DNA from: Yponomeuta sedellus | Lineage: Eukaryota > Arthropoda > Insecta > Lepidoptera > Yponomeutidae | Direction: 5' to 3' | Assembly: GCA_934045075.1 (NCBI GenBank) | Contig: OW203727.1 | Span: 18,226,861-18,290,860 of the forward strand | Length of the DNA stretch: 64,000 bases | In this document: in pieces, positions 21,682 to 33,735 of the stretch | Position numbering within the stretch: the first letter of the stretch is position 1 | Layout of the letters: each line of letters starts with the position of its first letter | Program-made: the position numbers and the translations under genes | Notes under the pieces: generated by a model | Told to the model about the DNA's origin: nothing | Databases searched by the model: none | The model's input: only the letters and a program-made list of their open reading frames with translations

Positions 21682-21885
21682 CGATTCATTTTTATATATA
21701 TATATATAAAAATGAATCGCTGAATGTGTTGGTAAGCGCAAATCTCGAGAGCAGCTGAACCGATTTCGCTAATTCTTTTTTTAGAACATTGCTTGAAGTC
21801 CGAGGATGGTTCTTACGGAGAGAAAAATAAAAAAGTTATAGAAACGACTGTTAGGCGGTACGAAGTTTGCTGGGTCAGCTAGTTT
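21677..21885 (+). mobile_element. Short Helitron with inverted 5' end
   Basis: CAGCGATTCATTTTTATATA and its complement TATATAAAAATGAATCGCTG stand head to head before the normal Helitron body, which ends GCTGGGTCAGCTAG then T. Only the first 20 bp are duplicated. Confidence 0.75.
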
Positions 21886-22084
21886 TATATAAATACTAAT
21901 ATAGCCTGAAGAAGAAGAAGAAGCTCTGTATCTGTACCATGATGAAGTGCGAGTGCTTTCTGATTCTAACCGCGGACTACATCATAGCGCTAGAGTGAAA
22001 ATAGCGCGAACTTTTGTTGCTTGAAAAGTTACTGTAATAGCTTATACGACAAGTTTCACGTTTGCTTTTTAACATGCTTTTATC

Positions 22085-22190
22085 TGTTTAACTTTTATAA
22101 GAGCCGCGGTAGCCCCGTGGGCAGAACAATGGACTCGAAAGCGGGAGACTCAGGTTCAATTCCCTGTGCGGACATGTACCAATGACTTTG
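22085..22190 (+). mobile_element. tRNA-like SINE head
   Basis: GAGCCGCGGTAGCCCCGTGG then a CAGGTTCAATTCCCTGTGCG B-box stem. The following CCAATGACTTTGTTTTCTAA is shared with 24065-24160. Pairing is incomplete, so not a tRNA gene. Confidence 0.5.
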
Positions 22191-22199
22191 TTTTCTAAA

Positions 22200-22490
22200 T
22201 TATTTTATTTTTAATGCACTAAACCATGCTAAGGACAATTTTAAAAACCTATTTAGAGGCTAAAAATTCCACCCTTGCCGGGATTCGAACCCGCGACCTC
22301 TGGCTATCCGTGCCAGCGCCCTTTCCAACTGAGCTAATGGGCGACTCACCGGCATCGGTGAAATTTCGAACCTCTTTACAATATTCTCTGTAGTACGTAC
22401 AGGCAGCGACATCTGGCTGAAGTAATTTGCATCACTTGCAGCCCCGAGTACCCACTTTGCAGTTAGGTTTTACATCGGAATGATGTCGCT
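22200..22490 (-). repeat. tRNA-like repeat family A
   Basis: Nearly full unit on the minus strand, core about 22271-22343. Confidence 0.75.
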
Positions 22491-22894
22491 GTAAGATAAG
22501 ATAAGAATATTCTTTATTGTACACTGGAAAAACAACAAATATAAAACCATTGCAAATATACATAGTACAATTGGCGGCCTTTCTTCCAGACAACCTTACG
22601 ATGGAAAGTTGCTGAAGGAAATTAGAAAGACCCACATGTACCCACATGATTATATTTGTTTTCTAAAGTTAAGCACATTTGTGACGTTATAGTAGCAATA
22701 CCAGTCGCTAACCGTGAAGGAAAAGAGCGTGAGGAAACCTGAGTGTCTGAGGTGTTCAAATATCTCAGCGCTTGAAATTGCCAATTCATGGTGGGCACAC
22801 AAGGTGATTAAGCTCATAACTTCTGTCTGAGAAAAGTCTTCAGGGTGACGTTTATAGAAAAAACTTTTGTACTTTATTTACACTCTAACTATAG

Positions 22895-23030
22895 AAGGTT
22901 TAAAAACCTATTTAGAGGCTAAAAATTTCACCCATGCCGGGATTCGAACCCGCAACCTCTGGCTATCCGTGCCAGATTTAATTTGTCCTTAGCACGGGTT
23001 AGTGCATTAAAAATAAAAATAGTATATAGA
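22895..23030 (-). repeat. tRNA-like family A, rearranged
   Basis: Downstream flank and 3' half of the core, cut at TGCCAG and joined to an inverted piece of the same flank (TCCTTAGCACGGGTTAGTGC). Confidence 0.7.
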
Positions 23031-24060
23031 AGGTTGCCTCTAAAATAATTCACTATTCATTAAACTCATGCGTTTTGTTCTAAAGAGGTTGATAATATTA
23101 TGCACCAATTAACGATTTAGACAGTATTGTAAATACTGTGTAAATAGTTAATTGCTACGTATAAGTACTAATGGATTAAATATCTAGTCTGAAGAAATGA
23201 GAAATTATTGTTATGTCTATGAAATGTATTTGGTATATCTTCAGATCAAGTATTTCGAATAATCAGATAAATAATAGAGCAAAAACTGAGCATTCTACTT
23301 GAATAGGAAAGAAAAACTCCTCCAAGTTCACCCCAGGGAAGGATCAGGGATATCTTGTCTAAGAACATTATTTTAGGGTTCCGTGAACAATAAATGATAT
23401 CAACGAGGCCCTCTTACATTGTCTAGTGCCGCCTAAGCTGTCCGTCTGGATTACCTACAAAGGACTTTGGGTTGGTTTCTGAATTGAAAATTTTACAAAG
23501 TAAATACTTAAAGTTCTGTCACCCTTTTTTCTAGGAAATTGAAAAATTCAGCACTAAATTTAACTATCAACTTAGCAAAATTCTCAATTCCAAAACTGGC
23601 CTTGTGTCACTTGAAAAGTATTAGGATGTTAATAAATTTTTCACACCACATATTTTATTATACCGAACTTCCGACAATTGAATAAAAAAAGTTTTAAATT
23701 AACATAACGTTCTAATAGAAGAATTAAGAAAATGGTTTTCACTTGACTACGGTAGAAGAGAGTTATGTTCTTTGTGTGTACGTATGTGAATATTGTACAT
23801 TTCTCTGTTACGCTCTGAAGCCAAAACGGCTTAACGGATTTAGTTTCAGAGGTGTCGTGCGATTTGTCTTAACCATGAGAGTGACACTAGAGGTATAGAA
23901 ATAATAACTTTTATTGAAATTCTTGTGTTTTGTATTTTTAATTAACGTTATTTGTGTTTATTTATCGTAAATAAAACGGTATTATAAGCATTTGCAAGCA
24001 TTAAACTTGGCGCAATGATAATGTTAACTTTGGAGTAAACCCACAGATAATAAATCCACC
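23031..24060. other. Intergenic
   Basis: About 1 kb of AT-rich DNA. No gene or named repeat seen. Confidence 0.5.
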
Positions 24061-24064
24061 TGTC

Positions 24065-24160
24065 GCTTTCTCTCGGCAAGTGGTGATAGCGCACCCGTAG
24101 AACGTTGGACTCACATCCGGGAGATATTGGGTTCGATCCCGGCACGTATCAAAAACTTTG
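24065..24160 (+). mobile_element. tRNA-like SINE head
   Basis: GTGGTGATAGCGCACCCGTA and GGGTTCGATCCCGGCACGTA resemble A and B boxes, followed by the ACTTTGTTTTCT body shared with 22190. Confidence 0.5.
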
Positions 24161-24561
24161 TTTTCTCCTTCTTAAAGTGTGAAGAAAAACATCGTGAGTA
24201 AACATGGATGTCTATTCACGTACCGTATATCTTGAATGTTCTAATCCACGATGGGCCGGCTGTAATAATGTAGGCTTCAAATATGTTTGAGTTTTACCAA
24301 AAAAAAACGGCACCCTCTGTGCGCGAGTTCGACTTGCACTTGGCCGGTTTTTCTCCTTTCAAGGATCTAAGTCCGTCTCAGACAGAATCATCTTACGGAA
24401 TCACGGCTAATTGATTGTAATTTGGTAAGACGTGAACGCCATAGAGTTAATCCAATTATTTAACCTTTTAGTGGACAGTCGACTATACGGCAACTTATAC
24501 AGTTTTTGTTGCAAAGCTACTACTAAACGGTTCGTTTTTATAATTTAGATCTTTTTGTCAG

Positions 24562-25269
24562 GAATTTTTGGACTTCTGAATTTGAATTTAGAAAAGCCAT
24601 GGCTGAAAATGTCAACAATTAATTAATTCATATCTCTGGTTCTGTATTAGTCATAAGTGGAGGCTTAAAAATAAATAAGAACAACTAGAGTACCGATGAT
24701 TTTTAAATCGGTAGCCAAATTATGAAGGAGTATATTCTTTTGAAAAAAAATCTTATTTAGATGCTAAAAATTTCACACATGCCGGGATTCAAACCCGCGA
24801 CCTCTGACTATCCGTGCCAGCGCTCTTCCAACTGAGCTAATGGGCGACTCACCGGCATCAGCGAAATTTCGAACCTCTTTACTATACTCTCTGTGTTACG
24901 TACAGGCAGCGACATCTGGCTGAAGTAATTTGCATCACTTGAGTCGCCCATTAGCTTAGTTGGAAAAGCGCTGGCATGGATAGCCAGAGGTCGCGGGTTC
25001 GAATCCCGGCATGGGTGGAATTTTTAGCTTCTAAATACGTTTTTTTTTTAAAAGAATATTCTTTCATCGTTTGGCTGACGATTTAAAAATCATAGGTAGG
25101 TGCTCTAGTAGTTTTTATTTATTTTTAATTGGAAAGCAATAAACAAAAATACTGAAAAAGACAAAACCTCCACTTATGACTAATACGGAAACAGAGATTA
25201 TTAGTTAATTGACTGTTGACATGTTCAGCTATGGCTTTTCTAAATTCAAATTTATCAGTCCAAAAATTA
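24562..25269. repeat. About 700-bp imperfect palindrome
   Basis: Left arm 24562-24850 and right arm 24948-25269 are complementary over most of their length with indels (outer ends GAATTTTTGGAC/GTCCAAAAATT). The innermost 70 bp of each arm is a tRNA-like family A half; the centre holds the family's upstream flank once. Divergence between the arms suggests it is old. Confidence 0.82.
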
Positions 25270-25359
25270 CCATAAGACTCTCGACCATATACTATTTATG
25301 TTCTTACGTGAAGGAATCTTGTGTAAAAAATTTAAAAAGCGCAATTTTTTTTAAACTAT

Positions 25360-25456
25360 ACACATGCACACACACACACACTTACACACAAAAACAGACG
25401 CGCGCGCACACACACATACATAGACTTACACATAGACAGACAGACAGACTCGCATG
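25360..25456 (+). repeat. CA-rich microsatellite
   Basis: Mixed (CA)n, (GC)n and (CAGA)n simple repeats. Confidence 0.9.
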
Positions 25457-27116
25457 AACGCGTATAACGACTTAAAATTACGAAAATTTTTCCTTAAGAT
25501 ATTTTGCTTTCTAATTTTCGACTTGTAATGTATTCTGAGACCTAATGGAAGAGCGCTAATAAATATATTAACAGAAGGAATAAAAAAAGATATTTTAATA
25601 TTGTGTATTTTTTGTGTTAACCCTGACCATAAGCTACCCTTTTTTGTTTGGAAAAAGAGATAATAACGCCCTCTCCCGTAGGAATTCCTTTTTCATACTT
25701 TATCACGCGAGTGAAAACTTTAAAATGACTTCGAACTTTTCCATCAAAACCTGATTGCCGTGCGCAAAAATTACGAAACTCTCCTCACACTTAGCACCAA
25801 TTTGGGGGTAGTAATTTTTCAGGCAACATCTCACTTTGACGCGTGTGCTGACCGCAATTCAGATCTAGATGTTTTGCTGAGATGTTGACTATAAATTTAA
25901 AATAACTGGTTTCAAACAAATAGAACCTGTGTTTTTTGAAATTCTGATGTTTAGATTAATACAAGTTGAGTAAGCTACGACCTTTATAGTAACAGTAAGT
26001 GATGACATGATATCAACCCTTTGTATGTCTCCACTGCTGGCGTGCGGGTCTTTTTCTGCGTCGCAGGAAGTTAATAGATAGGAAGTAGATAGTAATGGTA
26101 ATAAACAGGTGGGCAGCGTCTCTATTTCCCCATTAATCGATATTTTTGCGCAAAACAATAATGACATTAGGCGGTTGACGGTTTATCTGTCACCAGTTTG
26201 ACGGTTAGATTACGTCATCGAAGGGCTGGACTCTCTCAAAGCTACATAAATATCGTAGACTTTGTCCGGATTTACTTACGGGTGTTGTTATATCGGAAAA
26301 GTCCGACCAGGTTTCGCTCCGATTCGCAGAGCTTAATCATGGTGAGCAGAGACGGAGCTCGCTCCGTCGGTTGCTCGTCTTACACGTCGGGCTAGCCTAT
26401 AAATACGGAGAGTTATTGCGGTGACGGTCACTTGTGAGCCTGAGGATGCCTCGTGTTAGAGGCGTAACATGTCGCGTATTTTCTCACACAAGTATTGGTG
26501 TGGTGGTGTGTTCGTGTCTTGCTTCTGCTTGGAAAACTGGGAGGGAGGGCGGCGCATTAGCTAACCGCATGTGTGATTTTTGGGGGAATGTAGCAAAGTA
26601 ATTTTCATATTTTAATGATAGTAGAAGTACTAAATTAAAATTATTCACTGCAACAAACAAAACATGTAGAGGAGGAGGGTGCGGAGTGGAAGTAAGAGGA
26701 GGGGAAGAAACTAAAGTGAAGGGAGGTTTTAATGTCTATAGGATTAGTGATACACCGGGTCTTTTAATAAAATAATAATCTTAAAATATGAAGCCTGTTA
26801 TTTGCTATTTGATTTAAAATAACATTTAACTCATTGATACATTGCAATAATAATAATACGCAATATTACATAATATATACCTAATATATTATTATATATT
26901 ACAGTAATACAATCTACCGGGTCATCTAGTATAATAATACATATACACCCTGAAATCTCGGTGCTTAGAGCAGCGTTTACGTACTTAGTAATGAAAAACC
27001 CCATTATTTAGAATATTACTTTTAAATATAAACGTCTAAAGAACAGTAAGGCACGTTTATTTTGCTGAAGCTGTCAAAAAACCAAAAATTATTGATATAT
27101 TTATATTACAGTAGCC
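25457..27116. other. Intergenic
   Basis: No gene recognised. 26007-26060 is a minus-strand fragment of the 5S-type SINE tail. The block around 26425-26500 (CTGAGGATGCCTCGTGTTAG) looks like a dispersed repeat, but I cannot name it. Confidence 0.45.
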
Positions 27117-27334
27117 CAGCGGTTCTCAAACTTTTTTGGTGATGGAACCCTTTTGGAAAGCGAAATACTTTACGGAACCCCACAAAAAAACATAAATTAA
27201 CAAGCATAATAAAAGTGCAATGTGGTGGCGACTAAGTTCGGCTGCGCTTCGTGCGTCAAAACGTTCTACCGTTTTAAGGTGTTAGATTTTTTTTATTCTT
27301 GCGGAACCCCGAGAGAGGTTTCGTGGAACCGCTG
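27117..27334. mobile_element. hAT-like MITE
   Basis: Ends CAGCGGTTCTCAAAC and GTGGAACCGCTG are inverted over 9 bp and resemble the CAGNGGTTC termini of hAT elements; inner GGAACCC blocks are inverted too. I see no clear 8-bp target duplication. Confidence 0.55.
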
Positions 27335-27473
27335 AACACACTAAGTATGGCTGCAGTAGACGGTCCGTGTGACAATATTACTATTTCAGCTATTCCTGTT
27401 TCTATTTGACCCAGCGCTGATTTCCAAATAGATTTACACCAAATTGATATTATAGAGATATAGGTCAATGTAT

Positions 27474-27840
27474 TGCTCGTAGCCCCAGTTGCCTGAGTGA
27501 TCTTAATGATAACGAAGGTTAAGCAACACAGGACGCGTTCAGTGCATAGATGTGGAAACCATCTATAAATATCCCTAGTGGATTTTTTCCGAGTGGTTCC
27601 GTGCTTCTCAAGGCACGTTAAGTAGTTAGTGCCGGCTGCCATCGATAGGTGGCTAAGGCAAGTCAGATTCCTAAGGGCGGCTTGAAAACTCCTGACAGTA
27701 AGACAAGCGACTTCTGTTGCGTCTTGCAAGCCTCCACCATTCCGGACTTGGCCACCGTGGTGGAGTATGGCCTATACCTTCCTTAGGGAAAACACCCGTG
27801 CCCCTCGGTGGGGACATAATGGGTTGATGATGATGATGAT
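27474..27840 (+). mobile_element. 5S-derived SINE with (ATG)n tail
   Basis: Full-length variant with GAGTGATCTTAATGATAACG, GTTAAGCAACACAGG and the tail GGGTTGATGATGATGATGAT. A long open frame on the opposite strand (27729-27274) is just this repeat. Confidence 0.8.
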
Positions 27841-27969
27841 AGCTCAGTGTATAAATATTATTATTATTAATACTTTATTGCACCATAAAATCGTACAATG
27901 CGGCGAACTTAACGCCATAAGCATTTTCTGCGAGTCGACCGCAGGAATATTTTTGCTTTGCAAAAGTAG

Positions 27970-28095
27970 ATCCTATTTAGCGGCTAAAAACTCCACCCAT
28001 GCCGGGACCAAAATTGTGGGTGAAATTTTAAGCCTCCAAATAGGTTTTTAAAATTGTCCTTAGCACGGGTTAGTGCATTAAAAAAAAAGAATATA
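27970..28095 (-). repeat. tRNA-like family A, internal deletion
   Basis: Both outer flanks are present around a core reduced to CCACCCATGCCGGGACC; a small inverted remnant. Confidence 0.65.
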
Positions 28096-28352
28096 AAAAG
28101 ATAGGAAATTAATGAGTCTTGCTATGTTTGTGCAGGTATGGGCCCCATGTTTAATATCCTCATAAAAAAAACATGTTTTTTTTTACGTTGTTAACGGTGA
28201 GGGATGGACACGACTGGTGACAAAAAATTTTTTTTTTAAATAATTAATACCTTAAAATGTGTTTTTTTTGGAGCTAGTGAACCTCGTGTATATGTATCTT
28301 CACCCGTAGTACATTATGTAACTTTATGGAGACTCTTAGTAATTATGTAACA

Positions 28353-28795
28353 CTGGCACGGATAGCCAGAGGTTGCGGGTTCGAATCCCGGCATGGGTGA
28401 AATTTTTAGCCTCTAAATAGGTTTTTAAATTTGTTCCTTAGCACGGGTTAGTGCATTAAAAATAAAAAATAGTATAATCATGAGGGTACAGTGATATCGT
28501 TCCGATGTTAAACCTAACTGCAAAGTAGGCAGTCGGGGCTGTAAGTAATGCAATTTGCTTAAGTCAGATGTCGCTGCCTGTACGTAATACAGAGAATAGT
28601 GTAAAGAGGTTCGAAATTTCACTGATGCCGTGAGTCGCCCATTGGCTCAATTGGTAGAGCGCTGGCACGGATAGCCAGAGGTTGCGGGTTCGAATCCCGG
28701 CATGGGTGAAATTTTTAGCCTCTAAATAAGTTTTTAAATTTGTTCCTTAGCACGGGTTAGTGCATTAAAAATAAAAATAGTATAATAACTAACTT
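28353..28795 (+). repeat. tRNA-like family A, head-to-tail dimer
   Basis: CTGGCACGGATAGCCAGAGG occurs at 28353 and again at 28662, a period of 309 bp, with the complete linking unit between. The first unit is cut in its D-arm. Confidence 0.82.
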
Positions 28796-28796
28796 A

Positions 28797-29773
28797 GTTT
28801 GAGACCGGTATTTCTGAGAATAGTGAGTGTCGCTTTACTTCGCAGCAAAAGGTCTATAAGGTACCAAGCTTCAATTTGGGCTCAGTAATTTTTCAGGTTA
28901 CTTCTCACTAGGCATTTATCATTAATAATTAAAATACATTGTGAGCTCCGTGTTTTAGGGTCTGCGTCTATGCAGGCAAAAAAAGAAAATGTGTCTTTTT
29001 AACAGTTTATATAGTTAAAAGGTAATGTAGGTATCTTTATAAATATTTGAAGTTCCTTTTTCCGGTGTACAATAATGAATATTGTTATCCTTTAACAAAT
29101 AATCATATACCACATAGCATTACTATTTACTAGCCGGTGCCCGCAACTTCGTCTGCGCAGGATTAGTATTTCGGGTCGCTTATATGAGCGTGGCGTAGAA
29201 AATAAGTTACATTATGACATTAAAATTATCACATATTATTCTGATGTATCTTCTCTTCTTCTTATTCTTCTTCAGGCTATATTATGTAGTCCACTGCTGG
29301 ACATAACCCTCCCCTAATGAGCGCCATAGCGACCTGTCTTCAGCTTGCCGCATCCAGCATCTGCCGGCAGTTTTTCGCAGATCGTCATCCCACTTGGTCG
29401 GAGGGCGTACTATGTTTGATGTATAATCTAAATTATTGTAAAGTTTCATTAAAATCCATTTAATAGTTTGTATGTGACAGTTTTTAATAGTTTTTACAAA
29501 CATCCATCCATCCATCCATACAAACTTCCGCGTTAGTAATATTAGTACTCGTAGGATGTGATATAAAATCTTACAGCATCACAGCCTTAATTAACGTGCT
29601 ATCAGAATAAACGTGTATGATTATTATAATTTACACAGAAGCATAACACAATTGGAACTAATGAAAAGATTACACAACAACTTGATTGATTACGTTGGAA
29701 ACAACAATTAGTCAACAAGATAGAAAATTATTTTGCACGAGGTCTCATACTCTCAGAAATGTCGGTCTCAAAC
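28797..29773. mobile_element. Possible TIR transposon, about 980 bp
   Basis: Ends GTTTGAGACCGGTATTTCTG and, inverted, CAGAAATGTCGGTCTCAAAC match at 18 of 20 positions. No ORF. It contains a later LINE fragment (29258-29420). Confidence 0.55.
29258..29420 (-). mobile_element. RTE-like 3' end fragment
   Basis: Minus strand encodes PPTKWDDDLRK, CWMRQAEDRSLW and GYVQQW, then the GAAGAAGAA tail. Confidence 0.75.
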
Positions 29774-30785
29774 CTCAGCCATTCATAGCGTAAAACTTGC
29801 CGTTCAACGTCAAACTCATTTCAGTCAGAGTGCTTAGAGCGAGTTTGACAGATCCAATCGAATAACTTTACTACCGCGTTAATCGAGCATTAAGTAGTGA
29901 GTATGAGTAAGTTAACCGTTCGAACTGGCAAATTGCTGTCACAGTACAACTCGCACTCGCGTTTATTCGTGTTTTGACTGGTAAACGTGTTCACTTTCCA
30001 ACGTAAACCATTACAACTCGCACTCAGCAATTTTAATTTCCATACTTGTCGCTAGGTGGCGCTTCCTCGATGCCGTAGAAATATGAGTTTACGTCAACGC
30101 GATCGAGTAGTTAAAAAACTCGCACTAAGCACTCAGGTGCTGACGCGAAGACCGCCGTGAGATACATCAAAACGCGAACGAACAGGGAGTTACCATACGA
30201 TACATGACGTTGGAAATAATGTACGGTTGAAACTGTATAATTTCCGGTCATTCATGCTTGACCTTGAGACTTGACCTTGAAAATAAGAACATAAAACTAT
30301 TGTTTTTTCAAGGTCACCACTTTCCGAATTATTGTAAATAAATTGATTTTTTGCTGTTTTTCCTTCTGCCATGACACCTAGTAGTTGAATTCTTGATATA
30401 TGTAAGTTTCCATGTCACGTGGATATCCAAGGGATGCACGTGACATTGGCGTTGTGTTGGAGCAAATATTGGGATTTATACAGATGATCAGCTCCTATAA
30501 TATGCGCAATGAATCCTGAACAATTGTAGTCGTCTGTCCAATACCACATAAATTACTACTCCAGAAGTCAGAATTCCGATAACGAGGATTAAGTGATAAA
30601 TAGGCTTCAGCAACCAAATAGGAACAGCCTCACAAGTTACACTGCGCATTATATAGAATTTTCTGATATCCACTATGAGTTTTAAACAGTATAGGCATTA
30701 TATATTCGCTAGGCAGTAGAGATTCGTTAAGAGATTTCTTTAAAGAAACAAAAATCCTGACAGTTGCCAGCCAGTATATCTATGA
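29774..30785. other. Intergenic
   Basis: No gene recognised. 29790-30180 is less AT-rich, with recurring AACTCGCACTC blocks at 29947, 30013 and 30117, possibly an unnamed repeat. Confidence 0.45.
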
Positions 30786-31140
30786 AAATATCATGTATAT
30801 CAGGAAAAATATTAGCAACTTTAAAACTGCAGGTAGCCAACACAATGTAAATACTAGAAATAAACATAAACTTTTGATCCCAAGATTTAGGCTGGCAAAG
30901 GTTAATATATCCTTCATGGGGCATTGCATACGTTTCTATAATAAAAGCCTTGAAGATATATTTAGTTTGATTGAAGCGCCTTTCAAAAAATGTGTAAAGT
31001 ACACTTTGCGCCAAAAGAGGTACTGTAATATGAAGGATTATTTAGATGACAATGATGTCTGCAATTAAAGCATGTAAAATGCATGAGTTTTGTAAAAATT
31101 GTGTAAGCTCTGTTAATTACGGAATTTGAAAAGACTCAGT
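30786..31140 (+). mobile_element. Non-LTR RT C-terminal fragment
   Basis: About 90 codons open (30793-31068) with NTRNKHKLLIPRFRL, FYNKSLEDI and YCNMKDYLDD, the C-terminal domain of a jockey/CR1-type reverse transcriptase. Same family as 16401 and 19290 but less truncated at the 5' side. Confidence 0.7.
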
Positions 31141-31705
31141 TTGCACCAGGATTATCACATGAGCACAAATGACATAAAAATTGAACGGTTGCGATGGGAA
31201 TTGAACAGTCCAGTCCATAAGCTCTCCGCTTAGTCCGTCACCGGAGAGAACGACCGCGGATAAATCTAATTACTCCCTTAGAGCGAGTGACCGGAGGCCT
31301 GCCCATTGCTCTCTGACGCTCACCTCCCGGGCCGTCATTACCGAGCGCATTAATATTTCACATCCGCGCTCCCGGGCTATAATTGAGCTTTTCCACGCGA
31401 CCGCCTTAGGGAGACGTGGGCAAAGGATGTTCCCTTACTGTGCAGGATGCAGGTCTGGAATAAGGGGGTTTCAGTTCGATAGTTAGCTAAAGATAAAGAA
31501 GTATTGCTTGCCTTAACAAAATAAAATATACAACATAAGTTAGGTTATCATGATGACGTCAGAATTATAAGTCAAAAGTGGCTCAGCTGGTGCCGATCCG
31601 GAAATATCCCGGGCGGCGCTGGTTTCCATCCACTGCCTTCTTCCTAGATGTAGTGCGCGAGTAATGTTTAGAGGGCTAAACCAGTCCACAACTGGGTAAT
31701 TAAGA
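31141..31705. other. GC-rich island, unassigned
   Basis: 31190-31440 is clearly richer in GC than its surroundings (GGCCTGCCCATTGC, CACCTCCCGGGCCG). No convincing ORF. Could be part of an unrecognised transposon or an exon or UTR of an unseen gene. Confidence 0.3.
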
Positions 31706-32060
31706 AGGTTTAAAAACCTATTTAGAGGCTAAAAATTTCACCCATGCCGGGACTCGAACCTGCAACCTCTGGCTATCCGTGCCAGCGCTCTACCAATTGA
31801 GCCAATGGGCCACTCACGGCATCAGTGAAATTTCGAACCTATTTACACTATTCTCTGTATTACGTACAGGCAGCGACATCTGACTTAAGCAAATTGCATT
31901 ACTTACAGCCCCGACTACCTACTTTGCAGTTAGGTTTAACATTGGAACGATATCACTGTACTCACATGATTATACTATTTTTATTTTAATGCACTAACCC
32001 GTGCTAAGGAACAAATTTAAAAACCTATTTAGAGGCTAAAAATTTCACCCATGCCGGGAC
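31706..32060 (-). repeat. tRNA-like family A, more than one unit
   Basis: A full minus-strand unit (core about 31738-31810), then, past the unit junction near 31980, the start of a second unit cut at CCATGCCGGGAC. Confidence 0.78.
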
Positions 32061-32092
32061 TAGTAGAGTGCTAGTAGAAAGAAGTACTATTA

Positions 32093-32255
32093 TCTTTTCT
32101 TCGTATTCTTCTTCTTCAGCCTATATTAGTCCACTGTTGGACATAGCCCTCCCCTAATGAGCGTCAAAGCGCCCTGTCTTCAGCTTGCCGCATCCAGCAT
32201 CAGCCGACAGCTTTTCGCAGATTGTCATCCCACCTGGTCGTAGGGCGTCCTACAC
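32093..32255 (-). mobile_element. RTE-like 3' end fragment
   Basis: Same tail as 29258-29420, about 160 bp. Confidence 0.75.
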
Positions 32256-32581
32256 TTATTATCTTTTATTTTATCAAAAGTATTTACGTACGGACTTATC
32301 AAAAGTATAATTAATTAAACATGTCATATGTCGGAGCGAGACATCACACTCAACGTAAGAATCGCCTTAAGATGTTTTCTTTAGCAGTCACTTTATATTC
32401 ACAAAAGTACAAAACAAAGATTCGACTGTGTTTGCTTTCAGATGTTTTCTTTCCTTTCGATGTAATGCTACTGGGACCACAGCAACTTTCTCTACACCAC
32501 CTCGTTTCTGGTACGTTTTATCTGCTCTTTTTGGCGATGCCCACCATTACAATCAAAACAAGTACTTTATAATTATTTATA

Positions 32582-32762
32582 ACTGGCTGACCCAGCGAAT
32601 TTTGTACCGCCTAACAGTCGATTCTTTATTTTTATTTTGCCCTCCGTAAGAACCATCATCGTACTTCAAGGAATATAAAAAAAAAGAATTAGCGAAATCG
32701 GTTCAGCTGCTCTCGAGATTTGCGCTTACCAACATTCGGAGATTCGTTTTTATATTATAGAT
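32582..32762 (-). mobile_element. Short non-autonomous Helitron
   Basis: Minus strand TCTATAATATAAAAACGAAT ... GCTGGGTCAGC; the 3' CTAG is altered here. Confidence 0.7.
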
Positions 32763-32910
32763 AAAACTCTTTATTGCATAAATAATTGCACATAGGCTTT
32801 ACATTTTCTTATATCTACTAGTCTTTATTTATTTTATTTATTTAGTTAGGTTTATCAACAGTATTTACATCCTTACGTGCTAACAATTTTTATGAAGTTA
32901 TGTTGAACTA

Positions 32911-33174
32911 CAGTCTATTTATTCTTACTTGTCCAATTTAGTAAACAAGATTCTACCCGTAAACTGTAAATTTGTAAATTTTTAGTCCAAAACTGCCATA
33001 TTTCCATAAATGAAGTAACTTGGAACACTCTTTTAGATAACACGCTGCCAATTTTATAAACATAGTTCATGATAGTTCATGAATTTGCGAGAAATGTCTA
33101 GTTTAGGTATCTAATCTAGATTTTAAGGTAAGAATCTTGTTTACTAAATTGGACAAGTAAGAATAAATTGACTG
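32911..33174. mobile_element. Mariner-type MITE
   Basis: 264 bp, TIRs CAGTCTATTTATTCTTACTT (right end has one or two changes), flanked by TA on both sides. Sister copy at 50700-50946. Confidence 0.85.
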
Positions 33175-33478
33175 TAGATGTATAACTAATTATAGATGAA
33201 CACAGCATGCATAACAAAAGTAGGTGTCTACGTACCTACAGCTAGATCTTAAAATTATAAGTTACTACAGTCTAATGACAATAATGATGCTTATGTGCTT
33301 GACAGAAAATGATTAAATACGTTTTTTCGATACTGATGTGCAACATCAAAGTGCACATCCAGGATGGTGCTAAAACCTTTTTGGTTTATATGTTAGCGGC
33401 CACGTCCTTTTTTAGTTTTTTAAGAGTTTTGCAGGCAGAGTATAAAAAGGTCTACGGACGGTTTTGCACGCTAGACGC

Positions 33479-33568
33479 GATATCAACCCTTGTATGTCCC
33501 CACTGCTGGGGCACGAGTCTCTTTCTGCATCGCAGGAAGGTTAGGCCGTACTCGACCACGGGGGCCAA
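33479..33568 (-). mobile_element. 5S-type SINE tail fragment
   Basis: Complement of the CAGCAGTGGGGACATACAAG tail, cut by the SINE at 33569. Confidence 0.7.
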
Positions 33569-33735
33569 GACGGCCTCGGTGGCGCAGCGGTTTGGTACGC
33601 TGACTGTAAAACCGAATCTCCGGCCGGATCTAACTAGGAAACGAACTTTTCTAGTTTGTCTCGGGTCTTGGATGTTATCTATGTATTTATTGTATTAAAT
33701 CTATCGTCGAGTTAGCACCTATAAATAATGTCTTT
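33569..33735 (+). mobile_element. tRNA-derived SINE, uninterrupted
   Basis: GACGGCCTCGGTGGCGCAGC ... GTCTCGGGTCTTGGATGTTA ... TATCGTCGAGTTAGCACC. Serves as the empty-site reference for the Copia insertion at 2267-7705. Confidence 0.8.

Noticed and set aside
21640..25456. CRISPR-like array
   Set aside because: Repeats are microsatellites, SINEs and palindromes with no regular repeat-spacer pattern; the DNA is eukaryotic.
27274..27729. 151-codon open frame on the minus strand
   Set aside because: Falls entirely within a 5S-type SINE copy; the same frame is broken in other copies.
33309..33698. 129-codon plus-strand frame
   Set aside because: Runs through a SINE tail and another SINE head; no protein pattern.
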